Source: Acidimicrobiia bacterium
Lineage (GTDB): Bacteria; Actinomycetota; Acidimicrobiia; Acidimicrobiales; AC-14
DNA: 46,945 nucleotides
Assembly: GCA_023265025.1 (NCBI GenBank)
Contig: JAHFUP010000036.1
Span: 1 to 46,945, forward strand
Direction: 5' to 3'
Shown here: positions 16,545-25,120 of the stretch, one piece after another
How the letters are laid out: each line of letters begins with the position of its first letter
How positions within the stretch are numbered: position 1 is the stretch's first letter
Notes under the pieces: generated by a model
Told to the model about the DNA's origin: nothing
Seen by the model: only the letters and a program-made list of their open reading frames with translations
The model's database searches: none
Made by a program: the position numbers and the translations under genes

Positions 16545-17066
16545 TCAGGCCGGAAGATCCCGGAAAGAATCGGCCGGAAACCGCTCGGTGATCAGCATCA
16601 CCGGACGCCGGCGGACCACGATCCGGTACGTCCTCCAGATCATCTCGGCGCCCTCGTCGATGCCGAAGTGGGTCCCGAACGGGCCGGCCGGGCCGTGGTC
16701 GACCCGGATGATCTCCCGGAAGGTCTCGGTCCGGTTCTCGGCGAGCAGGACCCCGATGGGCCGGTCGGTGGCCACCAGGCCGTCCAGGACGGCCGGCTCG
16801 ATGCGGGCGACAGCGATGAGCGCCTCGGCGTAGAGGAGGCTCCGCCCGCTGCGCCGGCCTCGCAGCACCACCTGGCGCCGGAGGACCTCGTCGCCCGGCG
16901 AGACATCGAGGGCGGCGTCGACGCCTTCGGCCGGCTCGATCCGCTGGAGCAGCTTGAACACGTCGATCGGCTCCTCGGCGTACGCCTCCAGGAGGTGGGT
17001 GACGGTGCCGTCGGTGCCGAGGAGCATCCGTTGGAACCGGGTGAGGGGGGTCGGGTCGGAGGTCAC
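16545..17066 (-). CDS. chorismate pyruvate-lyase-like protein (DUF98/UbiC-related)
   Basis: About 173 residues from GTG 17066. The pattern LTRFQRMLLGTDGTVTHLLEAY, the paired RRQVVLRG and YAEALIAVARI strands, IGVLLAENRTETFREI and a C-terminal WRTYRIVVRRRPVMLITERFP match the DUF98 family. In that family chorismate lyases convert chorismate to 4-hydroxybenzoate and pyruvate (for example in phenolic glycolipid synthesis of mycobacteria). Whether this member is an active lyase is inferred only. The start follows a TAGGGT box (17077-17082) by 10 nt, so the mRNA may be nearly leaderless. It is divergent from the haem peroxidase at 17150. An ORF extension to 17237 crosses that gene's promoter and was rejected. 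Confidence 0.75.
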   Translation of the reverse strand: MTSDPTPLTRFQRMLLGTDGTVTHLLEAYAEEPIDVFKLLQRIEPAEGVDAALDVSPGDEVLRRQVVLRGRRSGRSLLYAEALIAVARIEPAVLDGLVATDRPIGVLLAENRTETFREIIRVDHGPAGPFGTHFGIDEGAEMIWRTYRIVVRRRPVMLITERFPADSFRDLPA

Positions 17067-17136
17067 GGCAAGGCCGACCCTAGAGTCCCCTACGGGCGGG
17101 GCGAACCGTCTCCGTGCGCCGGGTCGCCGGCGACCG

Positions 17137-17142
17137 TAGAGT
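17137..17142 (+). promoter_or_regulatory. -10 box TAGAGT, leaderless start of the peroxidase gene
   Basis: TAGAGT ends 7 nt before ATG 17150 and no Shine-Dalgarno sequence is present. The same spacing occurs at 22474, 45462 and (minus strand) 37125. Confidence 0.55.
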
Positions 17143-17149
17143 TCCCGGC

Positions 17150-18607
17150 ATGGGCGCAGAGCCGGCGGTGGCAGGGACGGGGCCGGGGGTCGTCGGTCCT
17201 CCGGAACCGGTGAGCAACCACGGCGCCGGCTTGCCACGCGGCCTGGCGAACGTCCCCCGTTCGAGCGTCGAGCGCGGCCGCTACGGCCGCATGTTCCGCA
17301 CGCTCAAGCCCTACGCGCCGACGGACAAGACGCTCCGGAGGCTGGCCGTGTCGATGCTCCCGCCGCCGCCGACCGGGCCGTCGCCGACGCCGGCGCCTCC
17401 GATCCAGCCGGGTGAGAACCCCGACATCCCCGCCGGCTACACCTATGTGGGCCAGTTCGTCGATCACGACATCACCTTCGACCCGTCCTCGGTGCTCCAG
17501 CGCCGCAACGACCCCGACGCCATCGTCAATTACCGGACGCCCCGCTTCGACCTCGACTCGATCTACGGCGCCGGCCCCGACGACCAGCCGTTCCTGTACG
17601 ACCGCGACGACCCGTGGAAGCTCCTCATCGGCCGCAACCGCGGCAAGGACGAAGAGCGGGAGGACCTGCCCCGCAACGCCCAGGGCCGGGCCCTGATCGG
17701 CGACCCTCGCAACGACGTCCACGTCATCCTTACCCACCTCACCCTGGCGTTTCTCCGGTTCCACAACGCGGTCGTCGACCACCTGCGGGCCAAGCACGTC
17801 CCCGACGCCGAGCTGTTCGCCGAGGCGCAACGCGTGACCCGGTGGCACTACCAGTGGGTAGTCGTCGAGGATTTCCTGCGCCGGACGGTCGGCGCCGACG
17901 TCCTGCGCCAGGTCCTGGTCGAGGAGCCCGGCGGCGGTCGACGGGCGGACCTCAAGTACTACGCGTGGAAGAACGACCCGTTCATGCCGGTCGAGTTCTC
18001 TGCCGCCGCCTACCGGTTCGGGCACAGCCAAATCCGGTCGACCTACGTGCTGAAGACCGGCATGCTGCCGCTGCACATCATGGTGCCCTTCGACAACGCC
18101 GACCCCCTCGAGCACCTCACCGGCTTCCGCCCCCTTCCCAAGGGCTGGAAGATCCAGTGGGACCTCTACTTCACCATCGCCGGCTCCAGGCCCCAGCTCA
18201 GCCGGCGCATCGATGCCAGGCTGACCGGCCCGCTCGGGAGCCTCCCGGTGTCGATCGACAGCGGCCGGCGGGCCATGGCGATCCTGGACATGCTCCGGGG
18301 CCGCAGCCTCGGGTTGCCCTCGGGCGAGGCGGTGGCCGCGGCCATTGGCACCACGCGCCACGACCTGGGCCTCAAGGACCAGACGCCGCTCTGGTACTAC
18401 ATCCTCAAGGAGGCGGAGGTCGACAACGGTGGCCTGCGCCTCGGGCCGACCGGCGCCACGATCGTCGCCGAGGTTCTCGTCGGGCTCCTGGCCGGCGACC
18501 CGTCGTCGTACCTGCGCGTCGCCCCGACCTGGACGCCGGAGCTTCCGTCTGAGGTCCCCGGCCAGTTCACCATGGCCGACATCCTCCGCTTCGCCGGCGT
18601 CGCCTGA
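17150..18607 (+). CDS. animal-type haem peroxidase, second copy
   Basis: 485 residues from ATG 17150, chosen because TAGAGT lies 7 nt upstream (leaderless); GTG 17210 (VSNHG) is an alternative start just before the conserved region. Distal-His motif GQFVDHDIT (His near 106), TPRFDLDSIYG, EAQR-VTRWHYQW helix and proximal-His motif YRFGHSQ (near 292) are all present. It aligns over its whole length with the copy at 1495-3012 (shared GRYGRMFR, NDPDA, GRALIGDPRNDVH, LRFHNAV, RIDARL/RMDTKL, LGPTGATIVAEVLVGLL), so the two are diverged paralogues. No signal peptide is seen. It is followed, convergently and with no gap, by the HAD gene ending at 18609. Confidence 0.9.
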   Translation: MGAEPAVAGTGPGVVGPPEPVSNHGAGLPRGLANVPRSSVERGRYGRMFRTLKPYAPTDKTLRRLAVSMLPPPPTGPSPTPAPPIQPGENPDIPAGYTYVGQFVDHDITFDPSSVLQRRNDPDAIVNYRTPRFDLDSIYGAGPDDQPFLYDRDDPWKLLIGRNRGKDEEREDLPRNAQGRALIGDPRNDVHVILTHLTLAFLRFHNAVVDHLRAKHVPDAELFAEAQRVTRWHYQWVVVEDFLRRTVGADVLRQVLVEEPGGGRRADLKYYAWKNDPFMPVEFSAAAYRFGHSQIRSTYVLKTGMLPLHIMVPFDNADPLEHLTGFRPLPKGWKIQWDLYFTIAGSRPQLSRRIDARLTGPLGSLPVSIDSGRRAMAILDMLRGRSLGLPSGEAVAAAIGTTRHDLGLKDQTPLWYYILKEAEVDNGGLRLGPTGATIVAEVLVGLLAGDPSSYLRVAPTWTPELPSEVPGQFTMADILRFAGVA

Positions 18608-18608
18608 G

Positions 18609-19334
18609 CTACGTCGTCTGACCGCCCCGCAGGGCGAGCAGCTTCTCCACCACGTCGAGCAGGTTCTTGGCGGTGACGTCGGGCTGGCCGAACGGGGCGG
18701 GGAACGTGGCGCCGTCGCGGTTGCACCATCCCGTCACCAGACCCGACTGGCGGGCGCCGACGATGTCCCAGGGGTGAGCGCTCACCACGGCCATCCGCTC
18801 CAGCGGCACGTCCTGGGTGGCGGCGGCGAAGGCGTAGGGGTCGGAGCCCGGCTTCCATTGCCTGACGTCCTCGGCCGAGACGACGGAGTCGACGAAGGCG
18901 TCGAGGCGGCCCCGGGCCAGCAGCTTCTTGGTGCTCTCGGCGCTGGCGTTGGAGATGACCACCGCCCGCCCGGCCATGATCAGCCGGCCCATGGCCGGCG
19001 CTGCGTCGTCGTACACGTCGAGCTTGGCCAGGCCGGCGACGACCTTGTCGCGCGCCGCCGCCTTGGACTTCGGCAGGACGGTCCGGAGGCTGGCCTTGGC
19101 CACGTCGCGGAAGGGTTGGTACTCCCGGGCCGCGGTCAGCGACGACCCGTCGGCGACGAGCTGGGTGAACCAGCGCCCGACGGTGGACGCGTCGCCGCCG
19201 GCGGCGACGGCCAGCGGTTCGAGGGCCGCCAGCGAGAACAGCGTGCCGATGACGTCGAAGGCGATGACCTCGGGCGCGGTCGGGTCATCGAGCCCCTCGG
19301 ACGTCGCCTCACCCCGTGCCGGTCGCTTGGCCAT
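18609..19334 (-). CDS. HAD-superfamily hydrolase, type II 2-haloacid dehalogenase-like
   Basis: 241 residues. HAD motifs: I, FDVIGTLF (nucleophile Asp; the second motif-I Asp is absent, as in haloacid dehalogenases); II, VISNAS; III, Lys in RQWKPGSDPYAFA; IV-like, VSAHPWDIVGARQSGL, close to L-2-haloacid dehalogenases. Known relatives remove halide from 2-haloacids by an Asp-ester mechanism, but many are of unknown substrate. The ATG at 19334 overlaps the stop of the GYD gene by one base (TGATG), showing translational coupling. It is the last gene of a VOC-GYD-HAD series. Confidence 0.88.
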   Translation of the reverse strand: MAKRPARGEATSEGLDDPTAPEVIAFDVIGTLFSLAALEPLAVAAGGDASTVGRWFTQLVADGSSLTAAREYQPFRDVAKASLRTVLPKSKAAARDKVVAGLAKLDVYDDAAPAMGRLIMAGRAVVISNASAESTKKLLARGRLDAFVDSVVSAEDVRQWKPGSDPYAFAAATQDVPLERMAVVSAHPWDIVGARQSGLVTGWCNRDGATFPAPFGQPDVTAKNLLDVVEKLLALRGGQTT

Positions 19335-19633
19335 CAGTCGGGCGGCTGGAGCTCCTTGATGAGCTTGTCCGCCTCCGACTCGGTGAAGGCCCGCATCGTG
19401 GTGATGGCCAGGCTGCCGGTCATGCCCATGAGCGCGAACTTGGCGACCACCTCGTCGTTGGGCGCCTCGAGCACGGTCATGATGTCGTACTCACCCATGA
19501 GCAGGTACTGCTGCTTCCACGTGATGCCCAGGGCCTTGGCCGCCTTCTTCCCCGCCGCCCGGCCGACGCTGGCTTGCCGGATCGAGTCGATGCCGGGGTC
19601 GATGAACTTCATGAGCATGATGTAGGTGGCCAA
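19334..19633 (-). CDS. GYD-domain protein
   Basis: 99 residues. TTG 19633 is chosen because AGGAGG lies 7 nt upstream and the conserved N-terminus ATYIMLMKF follows directly. The pattern of small GYD proteins is seen: an N-terminal strand, a helix with GRAAGKKAAKALG, then YLLMGEYDIMTVLEAP and a strand with SLAITTMRAF. The family is a dimeric alpha/beta-barrel type of unknown function. It is coupled to the HAD gene by a TGATG overlap. Confidence 0.85.
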   Translation of the reverse strand: MATYIMLMKFIDPGIDSIRQASVGRAAGKKAAKALGITWKQQYLLMGEYDIMTVLEAPNDEVVAKFALMGMTGSLAITTMRAFTESEADKLIKELQPPD

Positions 19634-19678
19634 GGATCGCCCTCCTGTCAAGCGGATGCCGCCGGTGGAACCGAGTGC

Positions 19679-20086
19679 CTAGGCGAGGCCGATCTTCTGG
19701 CCGAAGGCGAACTCGATGCTGTTGCCGTCAGGGTCGGAGATGTAGGTCTGGTAGCCCAGGTCGGGGCCACTGTCGACCGGACCGGCGATGAGGATGCCGG
19801 CCTTCTTGGCGTCGGCCGCGATCTTGTCGACCTGGGCCTTGGTGGCGCAGTCCAGCCCGAGGTGCATGACACCGGGCATCGGCAGCGCCTGCTGCACGGG
19901 GAGCTCCAGAAGGGACAGGACGAAGTCGCCCTTGGCCTGGGACACGCGGGCGCCCTTGACCTGCGCGGGGTCCGGCGGTCGCTCGACGACCTTCATGCCC
20001 GCCCACTTCTTGTAGAAGGCGATGCTCTTCTCCAGGTCGGTCACGGGCAAGGCAAGGTGAGTCAAACGGGCACTGGCAGTGGCCAA
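19679..20086 (-). CDS. VOC-family (glyoxalase/bleomycin-resistance fold) protein
   Basis: 135 residues from TTG 20086. Two beta-alpha-beta-beta-beta modules: LTHLALPVTDLEKSIAFYKKW and MHLGLDCATKAQVDKIAADAKKAG, ending in YISDPDGNSIEFAF. Metal-ligand positions look like His in LTHL, His in VMHLGL and Glu in SIEF. VOC members include glyoxalases, dioxygenases and antibiotic-binding proteins; the substrate cannot be told here. It has its own promoter (20120-20148) and heads the VOC-GYD-HAD series. Confidence 0.87.
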   Translation of the reverse strand: MATASARLTHLALPVTDLEKSIAFYKKWAGMKVVERPPDPAQVKGARVSQAKGDFVLSLLELPVQQALPMPGVMHLGLDCATKAQVDKIAADAKKAGILIAGPVDSGPDLGYQTYISDPDGNSIEFAFGQKIGLA

Positions 20087-20119
20087 AGCAGGACCCCTTC
20101 CGCATGGTGGAGTCCACGT

Positions 20120-20148
20120 AACGTAAGGAGCGCCGCCGTCTGTGTCAA
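20120..20148 (-). promoter_or_regulatory. sigma-70-type promoter of the VOC gene
   Basis: On the minus strand, TTGACA (20143-20148), a 17-nt spacer and TACGTT (20120-20125). The VOC start lies about 34 nt past the -10 box. Confidence 0.6.
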
Positions 20149-20168
20149 GGATCTCTAGTCATGCGCCT

Positions 20169-21428
20169 CTACGGGCTCAGGCGCCGGCGGTCACGGGGCA
20201 GGAACGTCGCCTCCCGCACGTCGTCGAGCCCGATCAGGCGGGTCAGCATGCGGGTCAGGCCCAGCCCGAACCCGCCGTGCGGCGGGCAGCCCTGGCGGAA
20301 GAACTCGAGGTAGCCGGCGATGACGTCGAGGCGGGCCGGGTTGGCGGCGGCCTGTTCCTGCAGGCGGTCGTGGCGGTGCTCGCGCTGGGCGCCGGTGGTG
20401 ACCTCCAGGCCGTTCCAGATGAGGTCGAAGCTGCGGGTCAGCTCGGATCCGTCGTCCAGGCGCCGGTGGTAGAAGGGCCGCACCGCGGCCGGGTACTCGG
20501 TCAGGAACACCAGCTCTTGGCCATGCTCGGCGGCGACGTGCGCAGCCAGCAACCGCTCGCCCTCGGCCTCGATGTCGCCGGCGGCGGAGAAGCCGCGGCC
20601 GGCGAGCACCCGCTGCGCCTCGGCCATGGTGATCCTCGGGAACGGGGTCGTCGGCACGACGATCCGCCGGCCGAAGACGCGCTCGACGTCGTCGCCGTGC
20701 TCGGTCGCCACCACGGCGACGACCGAGGCGAGCCACTCCTCCTCGAGTGCCATCACGTCCTCGTGCGACTCGATCCAGGACACCTCGACGTCGACGCTCA
20801 CGAACTCCGTGTCGTGCCGCGACGTCAGCAGCGGGTTGGCGCGGAACACCGGGCCGATCTCGAAGACCCGTTCGAAGCCGGCGCACATGGCCATCTGCTT
20901 GGAGAACTGCGGGGACTGGGCCAGGTAGGCGGGGCGGTCGAAGTAGTCGACGGTGAAGAGCTCGCGGCCCGACATGTTGGGCGTGGCCCGGAACTTCGGC
21001 GAGTGCAGCTCCATGAAGTCGTGGTCGGCCCACCAGGCCCGCATGGCCCGTTCCACTGTCGTCTGCACCTCGAAGATGAGGCGGTTCCTCGGCCGGCGGA
21101 GGTCGAGGTGGCGGCGGTCGAGGCGGGCGTCGAGCGGTGCGGTGTCGTCGAGGAGCGGTCCGCCGGCGACCGGTCCGAGGACGCGCAACTCGCCGAGCAC
21201 CACGCCGCCGGCATCGTCGACGGTGCCGGTCACCTCGATGGCGGACTCGGGTAGGAGCGCCTCGTCGCGGAAGCCGTCGGGGGCGAAGACGTCGACGAAA
21301 CCGGTGTGGTCGCGGAGGGTGACCGACGAGCCGGCGACGGCGTGGGCCCACCCGCACAGCCGCACGACCGTGCCCTCCCGGCCGGCGAGGTCGCGGACGA
21401 GCGAGCGCGGTGGGCGCGCCGCCTTCAG
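20169..21428 (-). CDS. archaeal-type aspartyl-tRNA synthetase (AspRS/AsnRS family)
   Basis: Class II aminoacyl-tRNA synthetase of about 419 residues, without the insertion domain of ordinary bacterial AspRS (about 590 residues). N-terminal OB fold (VVRLCGWAHAVAG, VTLRDHTGFVDVF). Catalytic core: LAQSPQFSKQM (flipping-loop motif, about 169-179), motif 2 FEIGPVFRAN..TSRHDTEF (Arg near 196), FDLIWNGLEVTTGAQREHRH and motif 3 GFGLGLTRML. The C-terminus FLPRDRRRLSP is typical of archaeal AspRS. The start is unusual: no ATG/GTG precedes the OB fold, and CTG 21428 overlaps the MBL stop as CTGA with GGAG upstream. It may be a non-discriminating housekeeping enzyme or an extra copy tied to the neighbouring biosynthetic cluster; the sequence alone does not decide. 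Confidence 0.88.
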   Translation of the reverse strand: MKAARPPRSLVRDLAGREGTVVRLCGWAHAVAGSSVTLRDHTGFVDVFAPDGFRDEALLPESAIEVTGTVDDAGGVVLGELRVLGPVAGGPLLDDTAPLDARLDRRHLDLRRPRNRLIFEVQTTVERAMRAWWADHDFMELHSPKFRATPNMSGRELFTVDYFDRPAYLAQSPQFSKQMAMCAGFERVFEIGPVFRANPLLTSRHDTEFVSVDVEVSWIESHEDVMALEEEWLASVVAVVATEHGDDVERVFGRRIVVPTTPFPRITMAEAQRVLAGRGFSAAGDIEAEGERLLAAHVAAEHGQELVFLTEYPAAVRPFYHRRLDDGSELTRSFDLIWNGLEVTTGAQREHRHDRLQEQAAANPARLDVIAGYLEFFRQGCPPHGGFGLGLTRMLTRLIGLDDVREATFLPRDRRRLSP

Positions 21429-22423
21429 AGGGAGAGCTCCATCAGGTCGGCGCCGACGACGACCTCCCCGTCGAAGCCGGTGACGCCCTTGACCCAATGC
21501 TCGTCGGGCAGGACGTCGTCGCCAGGGATGAAGTGGGTGAGGACGAGGCGGCGGACGCCGGCCTCCGCGGCCACCCGGCCGACGGCACTGAGCGGTGTGT
21601 GCGAGGTGACCATGTGGTGGTGCCGGCGCCGGGCCTCCCACGCCTCGTCCTCGGACATCTCGCCGTTGTCGCCGTCGACCGGCGTGTCGTCGAAGACCTC
21701 GTGGACGAGCGTGCCGGCGCCCCGGGCCAGCCGGACCAGGTTGAGGCACGGCGCGGTGTCGCCCGAGAACACGGCCGAGCCGGCGGGCGTGTCGAAGCGG
21801 TAGGCGAAGGCCGGGAACACGGGCGCGTGGGCGACGAGTGTGGCCGTGATGCGCACGCCGTCGTCCTCCTCGACCACGAACGGGTCCATGTCGGGTGCCA
21901 CCCGGTCCGGGCCCCACGCTCCGACGCCGGTGGGGAGGGCGAGCTCGTGGGTGACGAGCAGGGGGCGCAGGTCGTGACGGCCGGCCTCGCGCATGCGGAT
22001 GTTGATGTCGTAGGCGTGGGCCTGGAACTGGGCCTCGGTCAGCTCGACAAGGCCGGGCGTGGGGTTCGCCGGGTTGTGCGTGGCGACGGGGCGGCCGGCG
22101 TCATCGGGCGGGAGGGCATCAGCGCCGCCGGCGGGGCCCGGTCCGAAGACGTGGACCGGAGGGTTCCACTGGATGATCGGCCAGCCCAGCAGGAAGAGGT
22201 TGAAGAAGTCGCAGGTGTGGTCGGAGTGCAGGTGGGTCAGCAGCACGCGGTGGAGGCCGCCGAGGAGCCGGGCCCGGCGGAGCTGCCGGGTGGCGCCGCC
22301 GCCGCAGTCGACGACGTAGGTCCGCCCGTCGACGACCACCACGGACGAGATGCCGGACCGGGCCGGCGAGGGGAGCGGTCCGCCGGCGGTGCCCAGCAGC
22401 ACGAGCTTCGGGGTCGTCGCCAT
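21425..22423 (-). CDS. MBL-fold metallo-hydrolase (RNase Z-like group)
   Basis: 332 residues from ATG 22423. The zinc-binding HLHSDH motif (residues 64-69), a following strand-helix pattern, SGDTAPC and a late HFIPGDD give the metallo-beta-lactamase fold. The N-terminus MATTPKLVLLGTAGGPLPS and VDCGGGATRQL resemble RNase Z-like/arylsulfatase-like hydrolases, though at 332 residues with a long insert (about 80-185) it is unlikely to be the housekeeping tRNA-processing enzyme. The stop overlaps the CTG start of AspRS. A TAGGGT box (22434-22439) lies 10 nt before the start. The gene is divergent from the NRPS operon across 63 bp. Confidence 0.85.
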   Translation of the reverse strand: MATTPKLVLLGTAGGPLPSPARSGISSVVVVDGRTYVVDCGGGATRQLRRARLLGGLHRVLLTHLHSDHTCDFFNLFLLGWPIIQWNPPVHVFGPGPAGGADALPPDDAGRPVATHNPANPTPGLVELTEAQFQAHAYDINIRMREAGRHDLRPLLVTHELALPTGVGAWGPDRVAPDMDPFVVEEDDGVRITATLVAHAPVFPAFAYRFDTPAGSAVFSGDTAPCLNLVRLARGAGTLVHEVFDDTPVDGDNGEMSEDEAWEARRRHHHMVTSHTPLSAVGRVAAEAGVRRLVLTHFIPGDDVLPDEHWVKGVTGFDGEVVVGADLMELSL

Positions 22424-22433
22424 GGCGTGAGGC

Positions 22434-22479
22434 ACCCTACCGGCGCGGCCGGACCATACGCCCGGCCCGGCCGTAGGCT
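22434..22479. promoter_or_regulatory. divergent promoter region between MBL and NRPS genes
   Basis: Minus strand: TAGGGT (22434-22439), 10 nt before ATG 22423. Plus strand: TAGGCT (22474-22479), 7 nt before GTG 22487, which has no Shine-Dalgarno sequence. Both therefore look leaderless or nearly so. No clear operator was seen. Confidence 0.5.
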
Positions 22480-22486
22480 GACAGCG

Positions 22487-25120
22487 GTGAGCAGCCGGAC
22501 CGTCGTCGCCGGCGCCGGCGTGGCGTTGTCCATGGAGGGGGGCCACGACCTCACCTACGACGAATGGGAGGCGCGGGCGAATGCCGTGGCTCGCGGCTTG
22601 GCGACGCGCCGTGCCGGGCGGGTGGCCCTGCGCTTCGACGGGCGGCACTGGGCCGACTTTGCCGTCGCATATCTCGGGGTCCTGAAGGCCGGCGGCGTGG
22701 CCGTGCTGCTGTCTCCGGGGACGGCGCCGGCGGACCTGGCTCGGGACCTGTCGCACGCCTCGGTCGATGGGGTGGTCTGTGCGCCGGCCGACGCCATCCC
22801 CGCCGGCAGCTGGTGGGTGGCCGGCGTGGATGCGCTGGCGGCCGGGCAGGACATCGGGCCGGTGTCCGGCGGGAGTGCGGGACCCGACGTGGTCTACCCC
22901 CCGGCGCCGCTGGCGCCGGCCCGGCCAATCTTGCCGGTCGACGACCTGGGGCCGGCGGGCGACGGGGTGCTCGTGCACGCGTGGGCGCCCGGCACGCTCG
23001 GCGGTCGGCACGCCGTGCGGCGGGCACTGGCCGGGCAGGCAGCGGCCACGCTCGGCGTGTTCGACGCGGCCGGCTTCTGCCGCCTGGTCGAGGAACGGCA
23101 GGCCACCGTCTGCGGGCTGACGCCAGCCCTCGCCGCCGCCGTCCTGGCGTCGGGTGCCGCGCATGGCCGCGATCTGAGGTCGGTCTCGGATGTCGTGCTG
23201 AGCGGGACCCCGAGCGCTGCGTTACGCGACGGCCTGGAGCGGGCCTTCCCCGGTGTCCGGATCGTCGGGCTCGGGGCGGCGCCGGCGCCGGTTCCGGTCA
23301 CCGCACCGGTGGCCGTGTCGCAGGAGGGGATGCTGTGGCACGAGCAGTTCACCCAGGGGAGCTTCAACCTGCCGTGCCTCGTCCGCCGGTACCGGGGCCC
23401 GCTCGACGTCGCCGCCATGGAGTGGGCGCTGGTCGAGCTGGCCCGCCGCCATGAGCCATTGCGGACGACGTTCGCGGTGGTCGACGGGCGGCCCGGTCAG
23501 GTCGTCGGTGACGCCGGCACGTTCACCGTCGCGTACGAGGACTTCTACGGGCTGGCGGCGGGGAGCCGCGACCGCCGGGTGGCCGCCCTCCTGGCCGACG
23601 CCACCGGCCGCCCGTTCGACCTCGCATCCGGGCCCCTCTTCGAGCCGTTCATCGTCCGCCTCGGCGCCGGCGACCACCTCGTCGTCGTCCGCCTGCACCA
23701 CACCACCTTCGACGACTGGTCGGTCGACGTGCTCCGGCGCGAGCTGTCGGCGCTCTATTCCGCCCGCGCCGCCGGCGCACCGTCGCCCCTGATCGAACCC
23801 TCGACCGGGTTCGTCGACGCGTGCCGGCGCCGGCGAGCCGCACTCGAGGGGGAGGCCGGCGCAGCCCAGCGGGCGTGGTGGCGCGACGAGCTGGCGGGCG
23901 CGCCCCTGGCGGTGCAGCCGCCGATCGCAGGCGACAACGCCGGCCCCGGCGAGCCGCTCCGCGTCGATCTGCCGCCGGCGCTCTCCGCCGGTCTGCGGGC
24001 CCTGGCGCCGCGGCTGCGGGCGACGCCCTACATGACGGTCCTCGCCGCCTTCTCCGTACTCCTCGCCGGCGTCACGGGCCAGGACGACCTGGTCATCGCC
24101 ACCGTCGTCGCCCACCGCGACGGCACCGACCTCGAGCCGCTCATCGGCTGCTTCACCAAGAAGGTCCCGCTCCGGCTTCGGGTCGGCGGCGACCCCACAT
24201 TCGGTGAGCTGGTGGCCCGCACGCGGACGTCGCTGCTCGGCGCGCTGGCCCACCAGGACGTGGCCTTCGACGCCGCGGTGCAACTCGGGCTCGGTGACGC
24301 CGCGGCCGACCAAGGTGTCGTGCCCCAGGTCGCGGTGGTGTTCCAAGCCGAGACGCCGCAGCGGGTCAAGCTGGCCATGCCCGGTCTCTCAATCGGCCCG
24401 TACGAGGTCCCGCCCGACGCCCGGCGGGAGCGCCACTTCAGCGCCGGCCCCGACGAGGACCGGGGGCCGGCGTGGGGGGACGGCATCTACCTGGGCACCT
24501 TCCTGATCCTTTCGCTACAGGAGACAATCGACGGCCTGTCGCTTCTCGCCCGCGGGGTGTTCGACCGCCCCGCGACCCGCCGGCTGCTGGACGACTTCGA
24601 GGCGGTGCTGGCCGCGGTGGTCGCCGACCCCGACCGGCCGGTGTCCGCCCTCGGCGCGCCGCGGGCGCCGGCGCCGGCGGACGACGTGCTCGACGTGCGC
24701 GGCTTCCCCGTCTCACGCTCTCGGACCGAGGCGGCGCTGGCCCGGTGCCCCGGTGTCGCCGACGTCGCCGTCACCGTGCGCGACGGCCGTCTCGTCGCTT
24801 CCATCGTGGGCGACGGCGGCCCTGCGCCGGCGCTCGTCCAGCTCAGACAGGCGCTGTGGGCCGAGCGTCCGGGGGCACTGTGGCCGGCCGCCGCCGAGCT
24901 CCCCGCCGGCGACGATCCGCAGGCCCGGATGCTGGCGGCCATGTGGGGCGAGGTCGCCGGCCACGCCCCGGACATCCGCCGCAGTTACTGGCAGGACTTC
25001 TCGTTCCTGGCCGCGCTGGCCGAGATGCGTGAGGCGGGGCTCGTGGTCACCGACGAGCAGGTCGTGCGCTGCCGCACCCCGGAGATGCTGGCCGCGGCCC
25101 TGTCCACGGCATCGCAATGA
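22487..25120 (+). CDS. atypical NRPS protein: condensation domain inside a broken adenylation domain, plus carrier
   Basis: 877 residues from GTG 22487 (leaderless box 7 nt upstream). Residues 1-270 are homologous to the start of the ligase at 32410-34071 ([16 protein letters not shown], then [19 protein letters not shown]; later [12 protein letters not shown]...[14 protein letters not shown]), but the ATP-binding A3 motif (YTSGTTG) and everything after A4 are missing, so adenylation should be dead. Residues of about 276-700 are a condensation domain with HHTTFDD (His404-His405, Asp409). Residues of about 715-800 ([31 protein letters not shown]) look like a remnant of the A-domain C-terminal subdomain. 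A short carrier-like end follows, with DFSFLAAL where Ser839 sits at the phosphopantetheine position. The stop overlaps the next NRPS gene (ATGA). Likely role: joining the acyl starter to glycine on the next protein. Confidence 0.88.
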   Translation: MSSRTVVAGAGVALSMEGGHDLTYDEWEARANAVARGLATRRAGRVALRFDGRHWADFAVAYLGVLKAGGVAVLLSPGTAPADLARDLSHASVDGVVCAPADAIPAGSWWVAGVDALAAGQDIGPVSGGSAGPDVVYPPAPLAPARPILPVDDLGPAGDGVLVHAWAPGTLGGRHAVRRALAGQAAATLGVFDAAGFCRLVEERQATVCGLTPALAAAVLASGAAHGRDLRSVSDVVLSGTPSAALRDGLERAFPGVRIVGLGAAPAPVPVTAPVAVSQEGMLWHEQFTQGSFNLPCLVRRYRGPLDVAAMEWALVELARRHEPLRTTFAVVDGRPGQVVGDAGTFTVAYEDFYGLAAGSRDRRVAALLADATGRPFDLASGPLFEPFIVRLGAGDHLVVVRLHHTTFDDWSVDVLRRELSALYSARAAGAPSPLIEPSTGFVDACRRRRAALEGEAGAAQRAWWRDELAGAPLAVQPPIAGDNAGPGEPLRVDLPPALSAGLRALAPRLRATPYMTVLAAFSVLLAGVTGQDDLVIATVVAHRDGTDLEPLIGCFTKKVPLRLRVGGDPTFGELVARTRTSLLGALAHQDVAFDAAVQLGLGDAAADQGVVPQVAVVFQAETPQRVKLAMPGLSIGPYEVPPDARRERHFSAGPDEDRGPAWGDGIYLGTFLILSLQETIDGLSLLARGVFDRPATRRLLDDFEAVLAAVVADPDRPVSALGAPRAPAPADDVLDVRGFPVSRSRTEAALARCPGVADVAVTVRDGRLVASIVGDGGPAPALVQLRQALWAERPGALWPAAAELPAGDDPQARMLAAMWGEVAGHAPDIRRSYWQDFSFLAALAEMREAGLVVTDEQVVRCRTPEMLAAALSTASQ

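Noticed and set aside
21425-23164. Long form of the MBL gene reaching into the NRPS gene
   Set aside because: The MBL N-terminus (MATTPKLVLLG) begins at 22423; the extension is antisense to the NRPS protein.
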